Shown here: one piece after another, positions 26,016-33,880 of the stretch
How positions within the stretch are numbered: position 1 is the first letter of the stretch
Layout of the letters: the number at the start of each line of letters is the position of its first letter
Assembly: GCA_965205165.1 (NCBI GenBank)
Contig: OZ242037.1
Location: 1,736,001 to 1,800,000 of the forward strand
DNA from: CBDESM01 sp965205165
Lineage (GTDB): Bacteria > Chloroflexota > Dehalococcoidia > Bin125
DNA: 64,000 nt
Direction: 5' to 3'
Translations under genes and position numbers: made by a program
Notes under the pieces: model-generated
What the model saw: the letters and a program-made list of their open reading frames with translations, nothing else
The model's database searches: none
Told to the model about the DNA's origin: nothing

Positions 26016-27233
26016 CTAGGGCGCGGTGATGGTGGCGGGGACGTTGTAGGTCCAGAGGAGGTTGATGAACCAGTAGGGGCAGCTGGCGTCGAGTTCTTGT
26101 CCGCTGAGCTGGTGGCGGAGGTCGACTTGGTAGGCGATGCGGTTGTCGGCGGTGATGCGGCGCTGGAGGATGATCGGCGTCTGGCTGAGGATGCCGCCGC
26201 CGCAGGTGGTGACGCCGATCACGGTGCCGGGGTTGGGGGTGCCGCCGCCGCAGCCTTGGTCGGCCCAGCGGAGCTGGAAGGAGTAGGCGGTGCGGCCGCC
26301 GCGCTGGCCGGCGACGTGCAGGCTGTTGTCCTTGTCGCGCTGGTAGTCGGAGGTGATGCCGGACTTGATCAGGTTGCAGTCGGCGTGCGGTCGGGGGATA
26401 TCGCGCGGGATGCGGTCGACCGGGACTCTGTAACGGGTGCGGGTGGTTCGGGCGGTGCCGTCGCAGTCGTGGATTTCGGTGACTTGGATCACTTGGCGCG
26501 AGTTCAGGGGCGGGCCGATTCTTTGGACATGGCGCTGGATGGGGCCGACGCAGGCGTTGGAGGCAGGCGGCGTTGGAGGCGGGTTGAACTTGAAGGTGAA
26601 GGGTTCCCAGACGTCGTTGTTGTCGTGTTGCTCGTTGAAGAAGACGCTGACGTAGAGGTAGACGGGGCCGGTGTGGCTGCTGGGGACGGTGAAGGAGATT
26701 TGGGCGGTTCTCATGTAGGGGCCGCCGCCGTAGTTGGAGTAGTTGGGCCAGTCGCCGTCGCTGGCTTTGTCGAGGGAGTTGTGGGTGCCGGTGGTGCGTC
26801 GGCCGCTGAAGGTGGCGGGGAGGGTGATGCCTGCGCCGCTGATCAGGGAGCCGCCGGTGCCGGTGGCGGTGCGCAGCTGCATGGTCCAATTGCCGGCGTA
26901 ATCAGCGCCTTCCTCGCCGCTCTGGGAGTCGGTGAGGACGTTGGAGTCGCTGCAGTTGGGGAGGTCGAAGGCCAGCATGCGGAGGGTGATCGTGGTGGGG
27001 GAGGTGCGCGAGTATTCGCCGGCATCGGCTTCGGTGGCGGTTTCGTCGGGCGGGCAGATGGCGGTGTCGCCGACTTTGGCGTACCAGCGGCCGTAGAGGT
27101 CCCCGGCTTGGGCATCGGCCATGGCGGTGGAGAGAGCGATGGAGCCGGCGAGGAGAAGGGCGAGGGCCAGGGCGAGCAGGGCGGCGCGACCGAGGGCGGG
27201 ATGCCGGCGGGTTGCGGGAGCGAGGGTGGTCAT
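26016..27233 (-). CDS. Secreted protein with domains A+C+D, array member 13
   Basis: A 405-residue protein with signal peptide ending AMADA. Domain A: GRWYAKVGDTAICP, C-x(33)-C and FTVPSSHTGPVYLYVSVFF. Domain C: CVGPIQRHVQRIG, C-x(28)-C and DGTARTTRTRYRVPVDRIP. Domain D: CNLIKSGI, YSFQLRWADQGCGGGT, TTCGGGILSQTP, RIAYQVDL and CPYWFINLLWTYNVP. Domains C and D are highly similar to member 14. The function is unknown. Confidence 0.84.
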   Translation of the reverse strand: MTTLAPATRRHPALGRAALLALALALLLAGSIALSTAMADAQAGDLYGRWYAKVGDTAICPPDETATEADAGEYSRTSPTTITLRMLAFDLPNCSDSNVLTDSQSGEEGADYAGNWTMQLRTATGTGGSLISGAGITLPATFSGRRTTGTHNSLDKASDGDWPNYSNYGGGPYMRTAQISFTVPSSHTGPVYLYVSVFFNEQHDNNDVWEPFTFKFNPPPTPPASNACVGPIQRHVQRIGPPLNSRQVIQVTEIHDCDGTARTTRTRYRVPVDRIPRDIPRPHADCNLIKSGITSDYQRDKDNSLHVAGQRGGRTAYSFQLRWADQGCGGGTPNPGTVIGVTTCGGGILSQTPIILQRRITADNRIAYQVDLRHQLSGQELDASCPYWFINLLWTYNVPATITAP

Positions 27234-27263
27234 GGGGTGTTCCCTTCCACGCCGCAGGGTGCG

Positions 27264-28487
27264 TTACGGGGCGGTGATCGTCTCCGGGACGTCGTAGGTC
27301 CAGAGGAGGTTGATGAACCAGTAGGGGCAGCTGGCGTCGAGTTCCTGGCCGCTGATCTGCTGGTGGAGGTCGACTTGGTAGGCGATGCGGTTGTCGGCGG
27401 TGATGCGGCGCTGGCGGATGGTGGGGGTTTGGCTGAGGATGCCTCCGCCGCAGGAGGTGACGCCGATTGTGGCGCCGGAGTTGGGGGTGCCGCCGCCGCA
27501 GCCGAGGTCGGCCCAGCGGAGATAGAAGGAGTACATGTCGCGGCCGTTTCGCCGGCTGGCGACGCGCAAGCTGCCGTCGGGGTTGAGGGCGTAGCCGAAG
27601 GTGATGCCGGACTTGATCAGGTTGCAGTCGGCGTGGGGGCGGGGGATGTCGCGCGGGATGCGGTCGACCAGGACTCTGGAGGTGGTGCGGGTGGTTCGGG
27701 CGGTGCCGTCGCAGTCGTGGATGTCGGTGACTTGGATCACTTGGAACGAGTTCAGAGGGAGGCCGATTCTTTGGACGTGGCGCTGGATGGGGCCGACGCA
27801 GGAGTCGGAGGCGGGTGGGTCGAACTTGAAGGTGAAGTCCTCCCAGACGTCGTTGTTGTCGTGTTGCTCGTTGAAGTAGGCGCCGGCGTGGAGGTAGACG
27901 GGGCCGCCGTGGCTGTCGGGGACGGAGAAGGAGATGGCGACGGGGTGCATGGCGGGGACGCGAAAGTCCCAGTGGACTTCGCCGTTGGGCCAGTCGCCGT
28001 CGGTGGTTTGGTCGCGCCTGTTGTGGAGGCCGCTGGTGCGGCGGCCGGTGAAGGTGTCGGGGAGGGTGATGTAGGCGCCTTGGATCAGCTGGCCGCCGGA
28101 TCCGGTGCCGGTGCGGAGTTCGAGGTACCAGCGGCCGCTGTAGGAGGCCCCCTCGGTGTAGTCGCTGCCGCGTGTTCCCCAGCGGAGTTGGTCGACGTTG
28201 TCGGGGCCGCAGTCTTCGATTTCCCAGTCCTTGAAGTTGAGGGTGATCGTGTTGGCGGCGGTTCTGGAGTAGGTGCCGGCGTCGGCCTCGATGTCGGTGT
28301 AGGCGGGGCAGATGGCGGTGCCGCCGACTTTGGCGTACCAGCGGCCGTAGGGGCTCATGTTCTGGGCGTCGACGGCGGCGGGGGCGAGGAGGAGCCAGCC
28401 GCCGAGGAGGAGGGCGAGTGTCAGCGCGAGCAGGGCAGCGCTGCGGAGGTCGGGGCGGCGGCGGTGGGCGGCGGCAGGGGCGGTCAT
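27264..28487 (-). CDS. Secreted protein with domains A+C+D, array member 14
   Basis: A 407-residue protein starting at ATG 28487, with a signal peptide ending AAVDA. Same A+C+D layout as member 13: GRWYAKVGGTAICP with C-x(32)-C, CVGPIQRHVQRIG with C-x(28)-C, then a long D domain with SCGGGILSQTPTIRQRRI. Over the C and D domains most residues match member 13. A - strand TACGAT/TATACG lies about 25-30 bases before the start. The function is unknown. Confidence 0.84.
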   Translation of the reverse strand: MTAPAAAHRRRPDLRSAALLALTLALLLGGWLLLAPAAVDAQNMSPYGRWYAKVGGTAICPAYTDIEADAGTYSRTAANTITLNFKDWEIEDCGPDNVDQLRWGTRGSDYTEGASYSGRWYLELRTGTGSGGQLIQGAYITLPDTFTGRRTSGLHNRRDQTTDGDWPNGEVHWDFRVPAMHPVAISFSVPDSHGGPVYLHAGAYFNEQHDNNDVWEDFTFKFDPPASDSCVGPIQRHVQRIGLPLNSFQVIQVTDIHDCDGTARTTRTTSRVLVDRIPRDIPRPHADCNLIKSGITFGYALNPDGSLRVASRRNGRDMYSFYLRWADLGCGGGTPNSGATIGVTSCGGGILSQTPTIRQRRITADNRIAYQVDLHQQISGQELDASCPYWFINLLWTYDVPETITAP

Positions 28488-28573
28488 GGGCTGGTTCCTT
28501 TTCCGCGGGCATCGTATACGAGCGGTTGGCTCGGCGGTGGGGCGGGTGGGATCATGGGGAATTTCCGGGGCGG

Positions 28574-29287
28574 TCAGGTGCCGTTGATGGCGGCGTCCGG
28601 GTCGAAGGTGCGGATGTTCCAGGATTGGCGGAGGTCGCCGTCGGCGCATTCGCGGGTGATGGTGACGCGGACGTTGTAGACCATTTTCCAGTCGGAGCGG
28701 CGGACGGAGCGCCCGGTGATGACGCCGGTGCGTTCGGAGATGCGGCTGCAGCTGTTCCAGTGGCTGAAGTTGGCGCCGAGTCTGGCGCCGCAGGCGTCGA
28801 CGACGGATTGGCCCCATTCGTACTGGGTTCGGCCGTTTCTGACGCGCTGTCCGCGGCGTTCCAAGTTCCAGCTGGCTTGGATGTAGCGGCAGGCGGGGGC
28901 TTCGACGAGGGCGATGGGGTCGGGGAGGTCGGTGGTCCAGAAGGTGCGGTTGTTGATGGTGTAGTTGCCGTTGCAGTCGTATCCCTCGCCGACGCGGAGG
29001 TGCCAGTTGACGCTGGCGGCCTGCATTTCGGCGAGGCTGTTCCAATGGCGGGTGAAGGCGCTGGCGGGGACGGTGCTGATCACGAAGACGCGGCGTTCGA
29101 GCAGGGTGTCGTCGCACCAAGCGGCGGGGGCGAGGCGGTCGACGGCGGCGGTTTGGGGGGCGCCGGCGGGCGGGCGGTCGGCGGCGGCGCCGGCGGAGGA
29201 GATGAGGGCGAGCGCGGCGATGGCTGCGAGCGCGGCGGCGGTCAGGGTCGCCGGGATGGAGCGGGCTTTGATGCCGTCTATGCGCAT
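28574..29287 (-). CDS. Secreted protein with diverged domains C+D, array member 15
   Basis: A 237-residue protein with signal peptide ending SSAGA. The C unit is longer than in the other members, with about 50 residues between the cysteines, but keeps YDCNGNYTINNRTFW and PDPI. D keeps NGRTQYEWGQ and MVYNVRVTITREC. It is the most diverged large member. A - strand TATGCT lies 63 bases upstream. The function is unknown. Confidence 0.8.
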   Translation of the reverse strand: MRIDGIKARSIPATLTAAALAAIAALALISSAGAAADRPPAGAPQTAAVDRLAPAAWCDDTLLERRVFVISTVPASAFTRHWNSLAEMQAASVNWHLRVGEGYDCNGNYTINNRTFWTTDLPDPIALVEAPACRYIQASWNLERRGQRVRNGRTQYEWGQSVVDACGARLGANFSHWNSCSRISERTGVITGRSVRRSDWKMVYNVRVTITRECADGDLRQSWNIRTFDPDAAINGT

Positions 29288-29408
29288 CTTGGAACCTCGC
29301 GGCCATGCACTGGGGGGTCAGGCACTGGCGATTTCGGGTCGGACGGGTGGAGCATATCGGAGCGGGGCGGGGGCGGGATCGGCCGTTATGGCGGGTGTTG
29401 GCGGCGGA

Positions 29409-30098
29409 TCAGCCGGGCGGATCTTGTTCGGGGACGTCGTCGGTCCAGAGGGTGTTGGTCAGCGTTTCGGGGCAATCGTCGGCTGCGCCGCTGAGGCGGT
29501 GGGTGAGGCGGATTTCGTAGAGGACGCGGCTGCTGGCGTCGACGGCGCGGCGGAGGGTCTCGATCTGCTGGGATTCGAGGCCGCCGCCGCAGTAGGTTTC
29601 GGCGAGGATGTTGCCGTGGCTGGGGCCGTGGGTTGCGGAGTCGCCGCAGGTATCGGAGGGCCACTGGATGCGGAAGAAGTAGCGGGCGCCTTGGGCGGCC
29701 TGGGAGGTGAGGAGGTTGCCGAGGTTGTTGCGGTCGTAGGCCCAGTTGATGCCGGTTTTGACGAGGCGGCAGGAGGGTGCGGGGGTGGGGGCGATGTCGG
29801 GCGGGGGGCTGCCGGGAGCGCGGACGTAGAAGACGCGGTTGGTGCGGGCGGCTCCGTCGCAATCCCAGACGGAGGTTTCGAGCACGCCGATGGAGCGGAC
29901 GCCGTTCTTGAGGTAATGGCCGATCACGTTGGAGGTGCGGGAGAGGGGGCCTTCGCAGCCGGGCAGGGAGCGCTGGGCGGTCTGCGGCGGGGCTGCGGCG
30001 CCGAGGGCGGGATTGGAGAAGGAGGCGGCTCCGGCGACGGCGATCAGGCCGGCGAGCGCTCCGAGGGCGGCCACTGCGGCGGCGAGGAGCTTGGCCAT
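29409..30098 (-). CDS. Secreted protein with domains C+D, array member 16
   Basis: A 229-residue protein with signal peptide ending AVAGA. Domain C: CEGPLSRTSNVIG, C-x(31)-C and DGAARTNRVFYVRAPG, then PPPDI. Domain D: CRLVKTGINWAYD, YFFRIQWPSDTCGD, YCGGGLESQQIETLRRAV, RVLYEIRL and an ending LTNTLWTDDVP. It lines up with the C-D half of members 13 and 14. The function is unknown. Confidence 0.82.
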   Translation of the reverse strand: MAKLLAAAVAALGALAGLIAVAGAASFSNPALGAAAPPQTAQRSLPGCEGPLSRTSNVIGHYLKNGVRSIGVLETSVWDCDGAARTNRVFYVRAPGSPPPDIAPTPAPSCRLVKTGINWAYDRNNLGNLLTSQAAQGARYFFRIQWPSDTCGDSATHGPSHGNILAETYCGGGLESQQIETLRRAVDASSRVLYEIRLTHRLSGAADDCPETLTNTLWTDDVPEQDPPG

Positions 30099-30142
30099 GC
30101 GGCTTCCTTTCGCACGGGCCCTCGGCAGGGGCTCTCAGCGGC

Positions 30143-30148
30143 AGCCTA
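30143..30148 (-). promoter_or_regulatory. Possible -10 box for array member 16
   Basis: The - strand TAGGCT sits 44 bases before the member 16 start. The same hexamer occurs before members 17 and 18. Confidence 0.27.
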
Positions 30149-30168
30149 GCGGGGCCCGGGCGCGCGGG

Positions 30169-30510
30169 TCAGATGAGGCCGGTGGTTTCGATCCAGCGGG
30201 AGCGGGTGGTGTAGGAGCGGGAGCGGATGGTGATGGTGGTGCCGGGGACGTCTTCGCGCCAGGTGCAGGTGTAGTGGTAGGTGCGCTCGATGGTTTGGGT
30301 TCGGCGGGTGCCGCTGGTGCCTTGGGCGACGACGCGGTCGGTTTGGGAGACCAGCGAGCAGGTCTCGTCTTCGCGGGGGTTGTCGTCGGATTGGGCGGAG
30401 GCGGACGGGGAGAGGGCGGCCGAGGCGGCGATGACGAGGGCGGCGACGGCGATTGCGGCGACTGCGGGGAGGATGATCGCGGGGAGTCGGCGGGTGCGGA
30501 GAGCGGTCAT
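30169..30510 (-). CDS. Secreted two-cysteine protein, array member 17 (twin of member 18)
   Basis: A 113-residue protein starting at ATG 30510, with signal peptide ending PSASA. The mature part has a C-x(30)-C unit containing QGTSGTRRTQTIERTYHYTC and the ending RSRWIETTGLI. Member 18 shares QGTSGTRRTQTIERT and ETTGLI exactly. The function is unknown. Confidence 0.82.
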   Translation of the reverse strand: MTALRTRRLPAIILPAVAAIAVAALVIAASAALSPSASAQSDDNPREDETCSLVSQTDRVVAQGTSGTRRTQTIERTYHYTCTWREDVPGTTITIRSRSYTTRSRWIETTGLI

Positions 30511-30545
30511 GGCGGCCTCCTTCGGCGTTCGGGTTTGCGGGGGCA

Positions 30546-30551
30546 AGCCTA
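30546..30551 (-). promoter_or_regulatory. Possible -10 box for array member 17
   Basis: The - strand reads GCGTAGGCTTGCCCC, with TAGGCT 35 bases before the start. The 15-base sequence is repeated exactly in front of member 18. Confidence 0.33.
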
Positions 30552-30566
30552 CGCGGTTGGGCGGGG

Positions 30567-30878
30567 TCAGATGAGGCCGGTGGTTTCGGTCCAGCGGGTG
30601 CGGATGGAGTAGGAGCGGACGGTGTAGGTGGGGTATCGCTGGCCGGGTTCGTCGTGGCGCAGGCTGCAGAGGTACGTGGTGGTGCGTTCGATGGTTTGGG
30701 TTCGGCGGGTGCCGCTGGTGCCTTGGGAGATGACGCGGTCGGTTTCGCGGAAGAGGATGCAGGTTTCGCCTTCGCGGGGGCCGTTGTCGGATTGAGCGGA
30801 GGCGTTGGGTGAGAGTGCGGTCCAAGCGGCGATGACGAGGACGGCGGCGGCGATTGAGGCGATGGCGGTGTTCTTCAT
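30567..30878 (-). CDS. Secreted two-cysteine protein, array member 18 (twin of member 17)
   Basis: A 103-residue protein. ATG 30878 is chosen over the start 30 bases upstream because GGAGGA lies 6 bases before it and the signal peptide (ending PNASA) starts there. The unit is C-x(30)-C. It is the first gene of the array, 51 bases after the purL stop on the same strand. Confidence 0.82.
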   Translation of the reverse strand: MKNTAIASIAAAVLVIAAWTALSPNASAQSDNGPREGETCILFRETDRVISQGTSGTRRTQTIERTTTYLCSLRHDEPGQRYPTYTVRSYSIRTRWTETTGLI

Positions 30879-30907
30879 GGCGGCATCCTCCGATGTTCGA
30901 CGGGGCA

Positions 30908-30913
30908 AGCCTA
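30908..30913 (-). promoter_or_regulatory. Possible -10 box for array member 18
   Basis: The - strand TAGGCT in GCGTAGGCTTGCCCC lies 29 bases before the member 18 start, between it and the purL stop. Together with the copy before member 17 it suggests that these short genes are transcribed one by one. Confidence 0.33.
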
Positions 30914-30929
30914 CGCCGATCGGGGCGGG

Positions 30930-33191
30930 CTATGTGGACATTATCTCTTCGAGGCTCTTTTTGAAGGCGTCGACGGCGTCTAAGAGGGGGATGTCGATGA
31001 GGGGGGCGTCGGGGGCGTTTTGGATGATGATGCGGTCGCCGCCGACGACGCCGATTTGGGCGGCGGGGACGTCGTATGCGGCGGCGATGGCGAGGAGGGC
31101 GCGGAGGTTGGCGAGGGGGGCGCTGACGATGGCGGTGGCGGGGGGTTCGCCGAAGAGGGCGGCGTCGAGGCGGCCTTGGCCGTGGATGGCGCGGACGCCG
31201 ATTTGGCCGGCGATGGCGGATTCGGCGAGGGCGACGGCGAAGCCGCCGTCGCTGACGTCGTGGGCGGAGTGGAGGAGGTTGGCTTCGGCGGCGTGGGCGA
31301 GGCAGTCGACGAGGTTTTTTTCGGCTTGGAGGTCTACGTTGACGGGGCCGGCTTCGAGGCCGTGGGCGAGGTGGAGGTATTCGCTCGCGCCGAGGGTCGA
31401 GGCGGGGACGGCGGGTGGGCCGAGGAGGATGACGCGGTCGCCGTCTTGTTGGAAGGCGCTGCGGACGGCTTGTCGGACGTCGGCGAGGATGCCGAGCATG
31501 CCGATGACGGGGGTGGGGGTGACGGGGCCGAGGTCGGATTCGTTGTAGAGGGAGGCGTTGCCGGAGACGACGGGGGCGTCGAGTGCGCGGCAGGCGTCGG
31601 CGATGCCTTGGACGGCTTGGCTGAGCTGGTGGTAGGCGTGGGGGCGTTCGGGGTTGGCGAAGTTGAGGCAGTCGGTGACGGCGACGGGGCGGGCGCCGGA
31701 GCAGGCGACGTTGCGGGCGGCTTCGGCGACGGCGCGGGCGGCGCCGTTGCGGGGGGAGAGTTCGACGGCGCGGCCGGGGCCGTCGGTGCAGAGTGCGAGG
31801 CCGTGCTGGATGCCGCGGATGCGGATGACGGCGGCGTCGGAGCCGGGGGTGACGACGGTGTTTGTGCCGACTTGGTGGTCGTATTGGCGCCAGATCCAGC
31901 GGCGTGAGGCGATGTTGGGGGAGGCGAGCATTCGGAGGAGGGCTGCCGGGGCGTCGGTGGGTTCGAGGTCGGGGAGCGATGCGGGGTCGAATTGGGCGCG
32001 CTCGGTTGCGGAGGGGTCGGGGAAGGCTTCGGGCTCGTATTGGGGCGGGTCGGTGAGGACGGCGACTGGTGCGGCGGCGACTTCGGCGTCGCCGTCGAAG
32101 ACGCGGGCGGCGCCGTCGCCGGTGGTTTCGCCGATGGGGGTGCAGTCGAGTTCGAATTCGGCGAACCAGTTGGCGACGTCTTGGGCGTGCTGGGGTTTGA
32201 CGGAGACGATCATGCGCTCTTGGGATTCGGAGAGCATGACTTCGTATGGGGTCATGGCGCGTTCGCGGCGTGGGACGCGGTCGGCGTGGATGCGGAGGCC
32301 GGCGTCGGCGCGCTGGGCCATTTCGACGGCGGCGCTGGTGATGCCGGCCGCGCCGCAGTCTTGGAGTCCTTCGATCCAATCGGGGTGTTCTTGGACGAGG
32401 GAGATGCAGGCTTCCATGAGGAGTTTTTCGAGGAAGGGGTTGCCGACTTGGACGGCTGGTCGGCGGTCGGCGGCGTCTTGGTCGAGTTCGACGCTGGCGA
32501 AGGTGGCGCCGTGGAGGCCGTCGCGGCCGGTGTCGGCGCCGACGAGCATGAGGATGCTGCCCGGGGGGCCGGCGGTGGCGCTGACGAGGGAGCCGGCGGG
32601 AGCGATGCCGAGGCACATGGCGTTGACGAGGGGGTTGCCGGAGTAGGAGGGGGCGAAGGCGACTTCGCCGCCGACGGTGGGGATGCCGAGGCAATTGCCG
32701 TAGCCGCCGATGCCGGCGACGACGCCCTCGAAGAGGCGTTGGTTGCGGGGCTGGTCGAGGGGGCCGAAGCGGAGGGAGTCGAGGAGTGCGACGGGGCGCG
32801 CGCCCATGGCGATGATGTCGCGGACGATGCCGCCGACGCCGGTGGCTGCGCCCTCGCAGGGCTCGATGGCGCTGGGGTGGTTGTGGGATTCGATTTTCAT
32901 GACGGCGACGAAGCCGCCGCCGATGTCGATTGCGCCGGCGTTTTCGCCGCCGAGTCGGGTGAGGACGCGGCCGCCGCCATCGCCGGCGTCGGCGAAGTGG
33001 CGGAAGAGGGGGCGGGAGTGCTTGTAGCCGCAGTGCTCGCTCCAGAGTGCGGCGATCATGCCGAGTTCGACTTCTGTGGGGTTGCGGCCGAGCATGTTGC
33101 GGGCGCGGTCGTACTCGTCGCGGGAGAGGGCGATTTGGGCGAGCAGGTCGTCGCCGGCGATGGGGGGATCGGCGGGTGGATTTGGGGGCAT
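30930..33191 (-). CDS. purL: Phosphoribosylformylglycinamidine synthase subunit PurL (small type)
   Basis: A 753-residue synthetase for the fourth step of purine synthesis (FGAR plus glutamine plus ATP gives FGAM). Conserved segments include SEHCGYKHS, ESHNHPSAIEP, GVGGIVRDI, SGNASLYNES and HDVSDGGFAVALAE. At this length it lacks the glutaminase domain and must work with PurQ, encoded just upstream (3-base gap), and with PurS, which I do not find in the window. The start is ATG 33191. Confidence 0.97.
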   Translation of the reverse strand: MPPNPPADPPIAGDDLLAQIALSRDEYDRARNMLGRNPTEVELGMIAALWSEHCGYKHSRPLFRHFADAGDGGGRVLTRLGGENAGAIDIGGGFVAVMKIESHNHPSAIEPCEGAATGVGGIVRDIIAMGARPVALLDSLRFGPLDQPRNQRLFEGVVAGIGGYGNCLGIPTVGGEVAFAPSYSGNPLVNAMCLGIAPAGSLVSATAGPPGSILMLVGADTGRDGLHGATFASVELDQDAADRRPAVQVGNPFLEKLLMEACISLVQEHPDWIEGLQDCGAAGITSAAVEMAQRADAGLRIHADRVPRRERAMTPYEVMLSESQERMIVSVKPQHAQDVANWFAEFELDCTPIGETTGDGAARVFDGDAEVAAAPVAVLTDPPQYEPEAFPDPSATERAQFDPASLPDLEPTDAPAALLRMLASPNIASRRWIWRQYDHQVGTNTVVTPGSDAAVIRIRGIQHGLALCTDGPGRAVELSPRNGAARAVAEAARNVACSGARPVAVTDCLNFANPERPHAYHQLSQAVQGIADACRALDAPVVSGNASLYNESDLGPVTPTPVIGMLGILADVRQAVRSAFQQDGDRVILLGPPAVPASTLGASEYLHLAHGLEAGPVNVDLQAEKNLVDCLAHAAEANLLHSAHDVSDGGFAVALAESAIAGQIGVRAIHGQGRLDAALFGEPPATAIVSAPLANLRALLAIAAAYDVPAAQIGVVGGDRIIIQNAPDAPLIDIPLLDAVDAFKKSLEEIMST

Positions 33192-33193
33192 TG

Positions 33194-33880
33194 TCAGGCC
33201 CAACGCTGGATGATGGAGCGCCAGATGAGGTTGCCGTCGTCGCCGCCGAGGAGTGGGTCGGAGGCGCGTTCGGGGTGGGGCATCATGCCGAGGATGTTGC
33301 CTGAGTCGTTGAGGATGCCGGCGATGTGGTTGGCGGAGCCGTTGGGGTTGGCGGCGTCGGCGAGTTCGCCGCCGGGGGTTGAGTAGCGGAAGAGGATGCG
33401 GCCCTGGTCTTCGAGGCGCTGGAGGGTTTCGTGGTCGGCGTGGTAGTTGCCTTCGCCGTGGGAGATGGGGAGTTGGAGGACTTGGCCGGGTCGGCAGGCG
33501 GAGGTGAAGCCGGAGTCGGCGGATTCGACGCGGAGGTGCTGGGGCTGGCAGCGGAATTTGAGGGAGCGGTTGCGGAGGAGGGCGCCTGGGAGGAGGCCCG
33601 CTTCGCAGAGGATTTGGAAGCCGTTGCAGGAGCCGAAGACGGGGCGTCCGGAGGCGGCGAAGCGTTCGAGCGCGGACATGACGGGTGCGAAGCGGGCGAT
33701 TGCGCCGCAGCGGAGGTGGTCGCCGTAGGAGAAGCCGCCCGGGATGATGACGGCGTCGAAGCCGTCGAGGGAGGGTTGGCGATGGGGGACGCGCTCGGCG
33801 TGCTGGCCGAGATCGGAGAGGGCGTGGATGCAGTCCCAGTCGGACCAAGTGCCGGGGAAGGCGAGGACGGCGAAGCGCAT
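33194..33880 (-). CDS. purQ: Phosphoribosylformylglycinamidine synthase glutaminase subunit PurQ
   Basis: A 228-residue class I glutamine amidotransferase that feeds ammonia to PurL. It has the nucleophile cysteine in GSCNGFQIL, an oxyanion-type segment PGGFSYGDHLRCGAIA and the histidine-glutamate pair in MMPHPERA. Its ATG overlaps the stop of the HD-domain gene (TGATG), so the three genes are translationally linked. Confidence 0.96.
   Translation of the reverse strand: MRFAVLAFPGTWSDWDCIHALSDLGQHAERVPHRQPSLDGFDAVIIPGGFSYGDHLRCGAIARFAPVMSALERFAASGRPVFGSCNGFQILCEAGLLPGALLRNRSLKFRCQPQHLRVESADSGFTSACRPGQVLQLPISHGEGNYHADHETLQRLEDQGRILFRYSTPGGELADAANPNGSANHIAGILNDSGNILGMMPHPERASDPLLGGDDGNLIWRSIIQRWA

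Noticed and set aside
25089..28679. A 1196-codon + strand frame across secreted array members 12-14
   Set aside because: Its translation is low-complexity acidic/Gly/Val sequence. The - strand frames have signal peptides, conserved cysteines and paralogues, so the + frame is a shadow.
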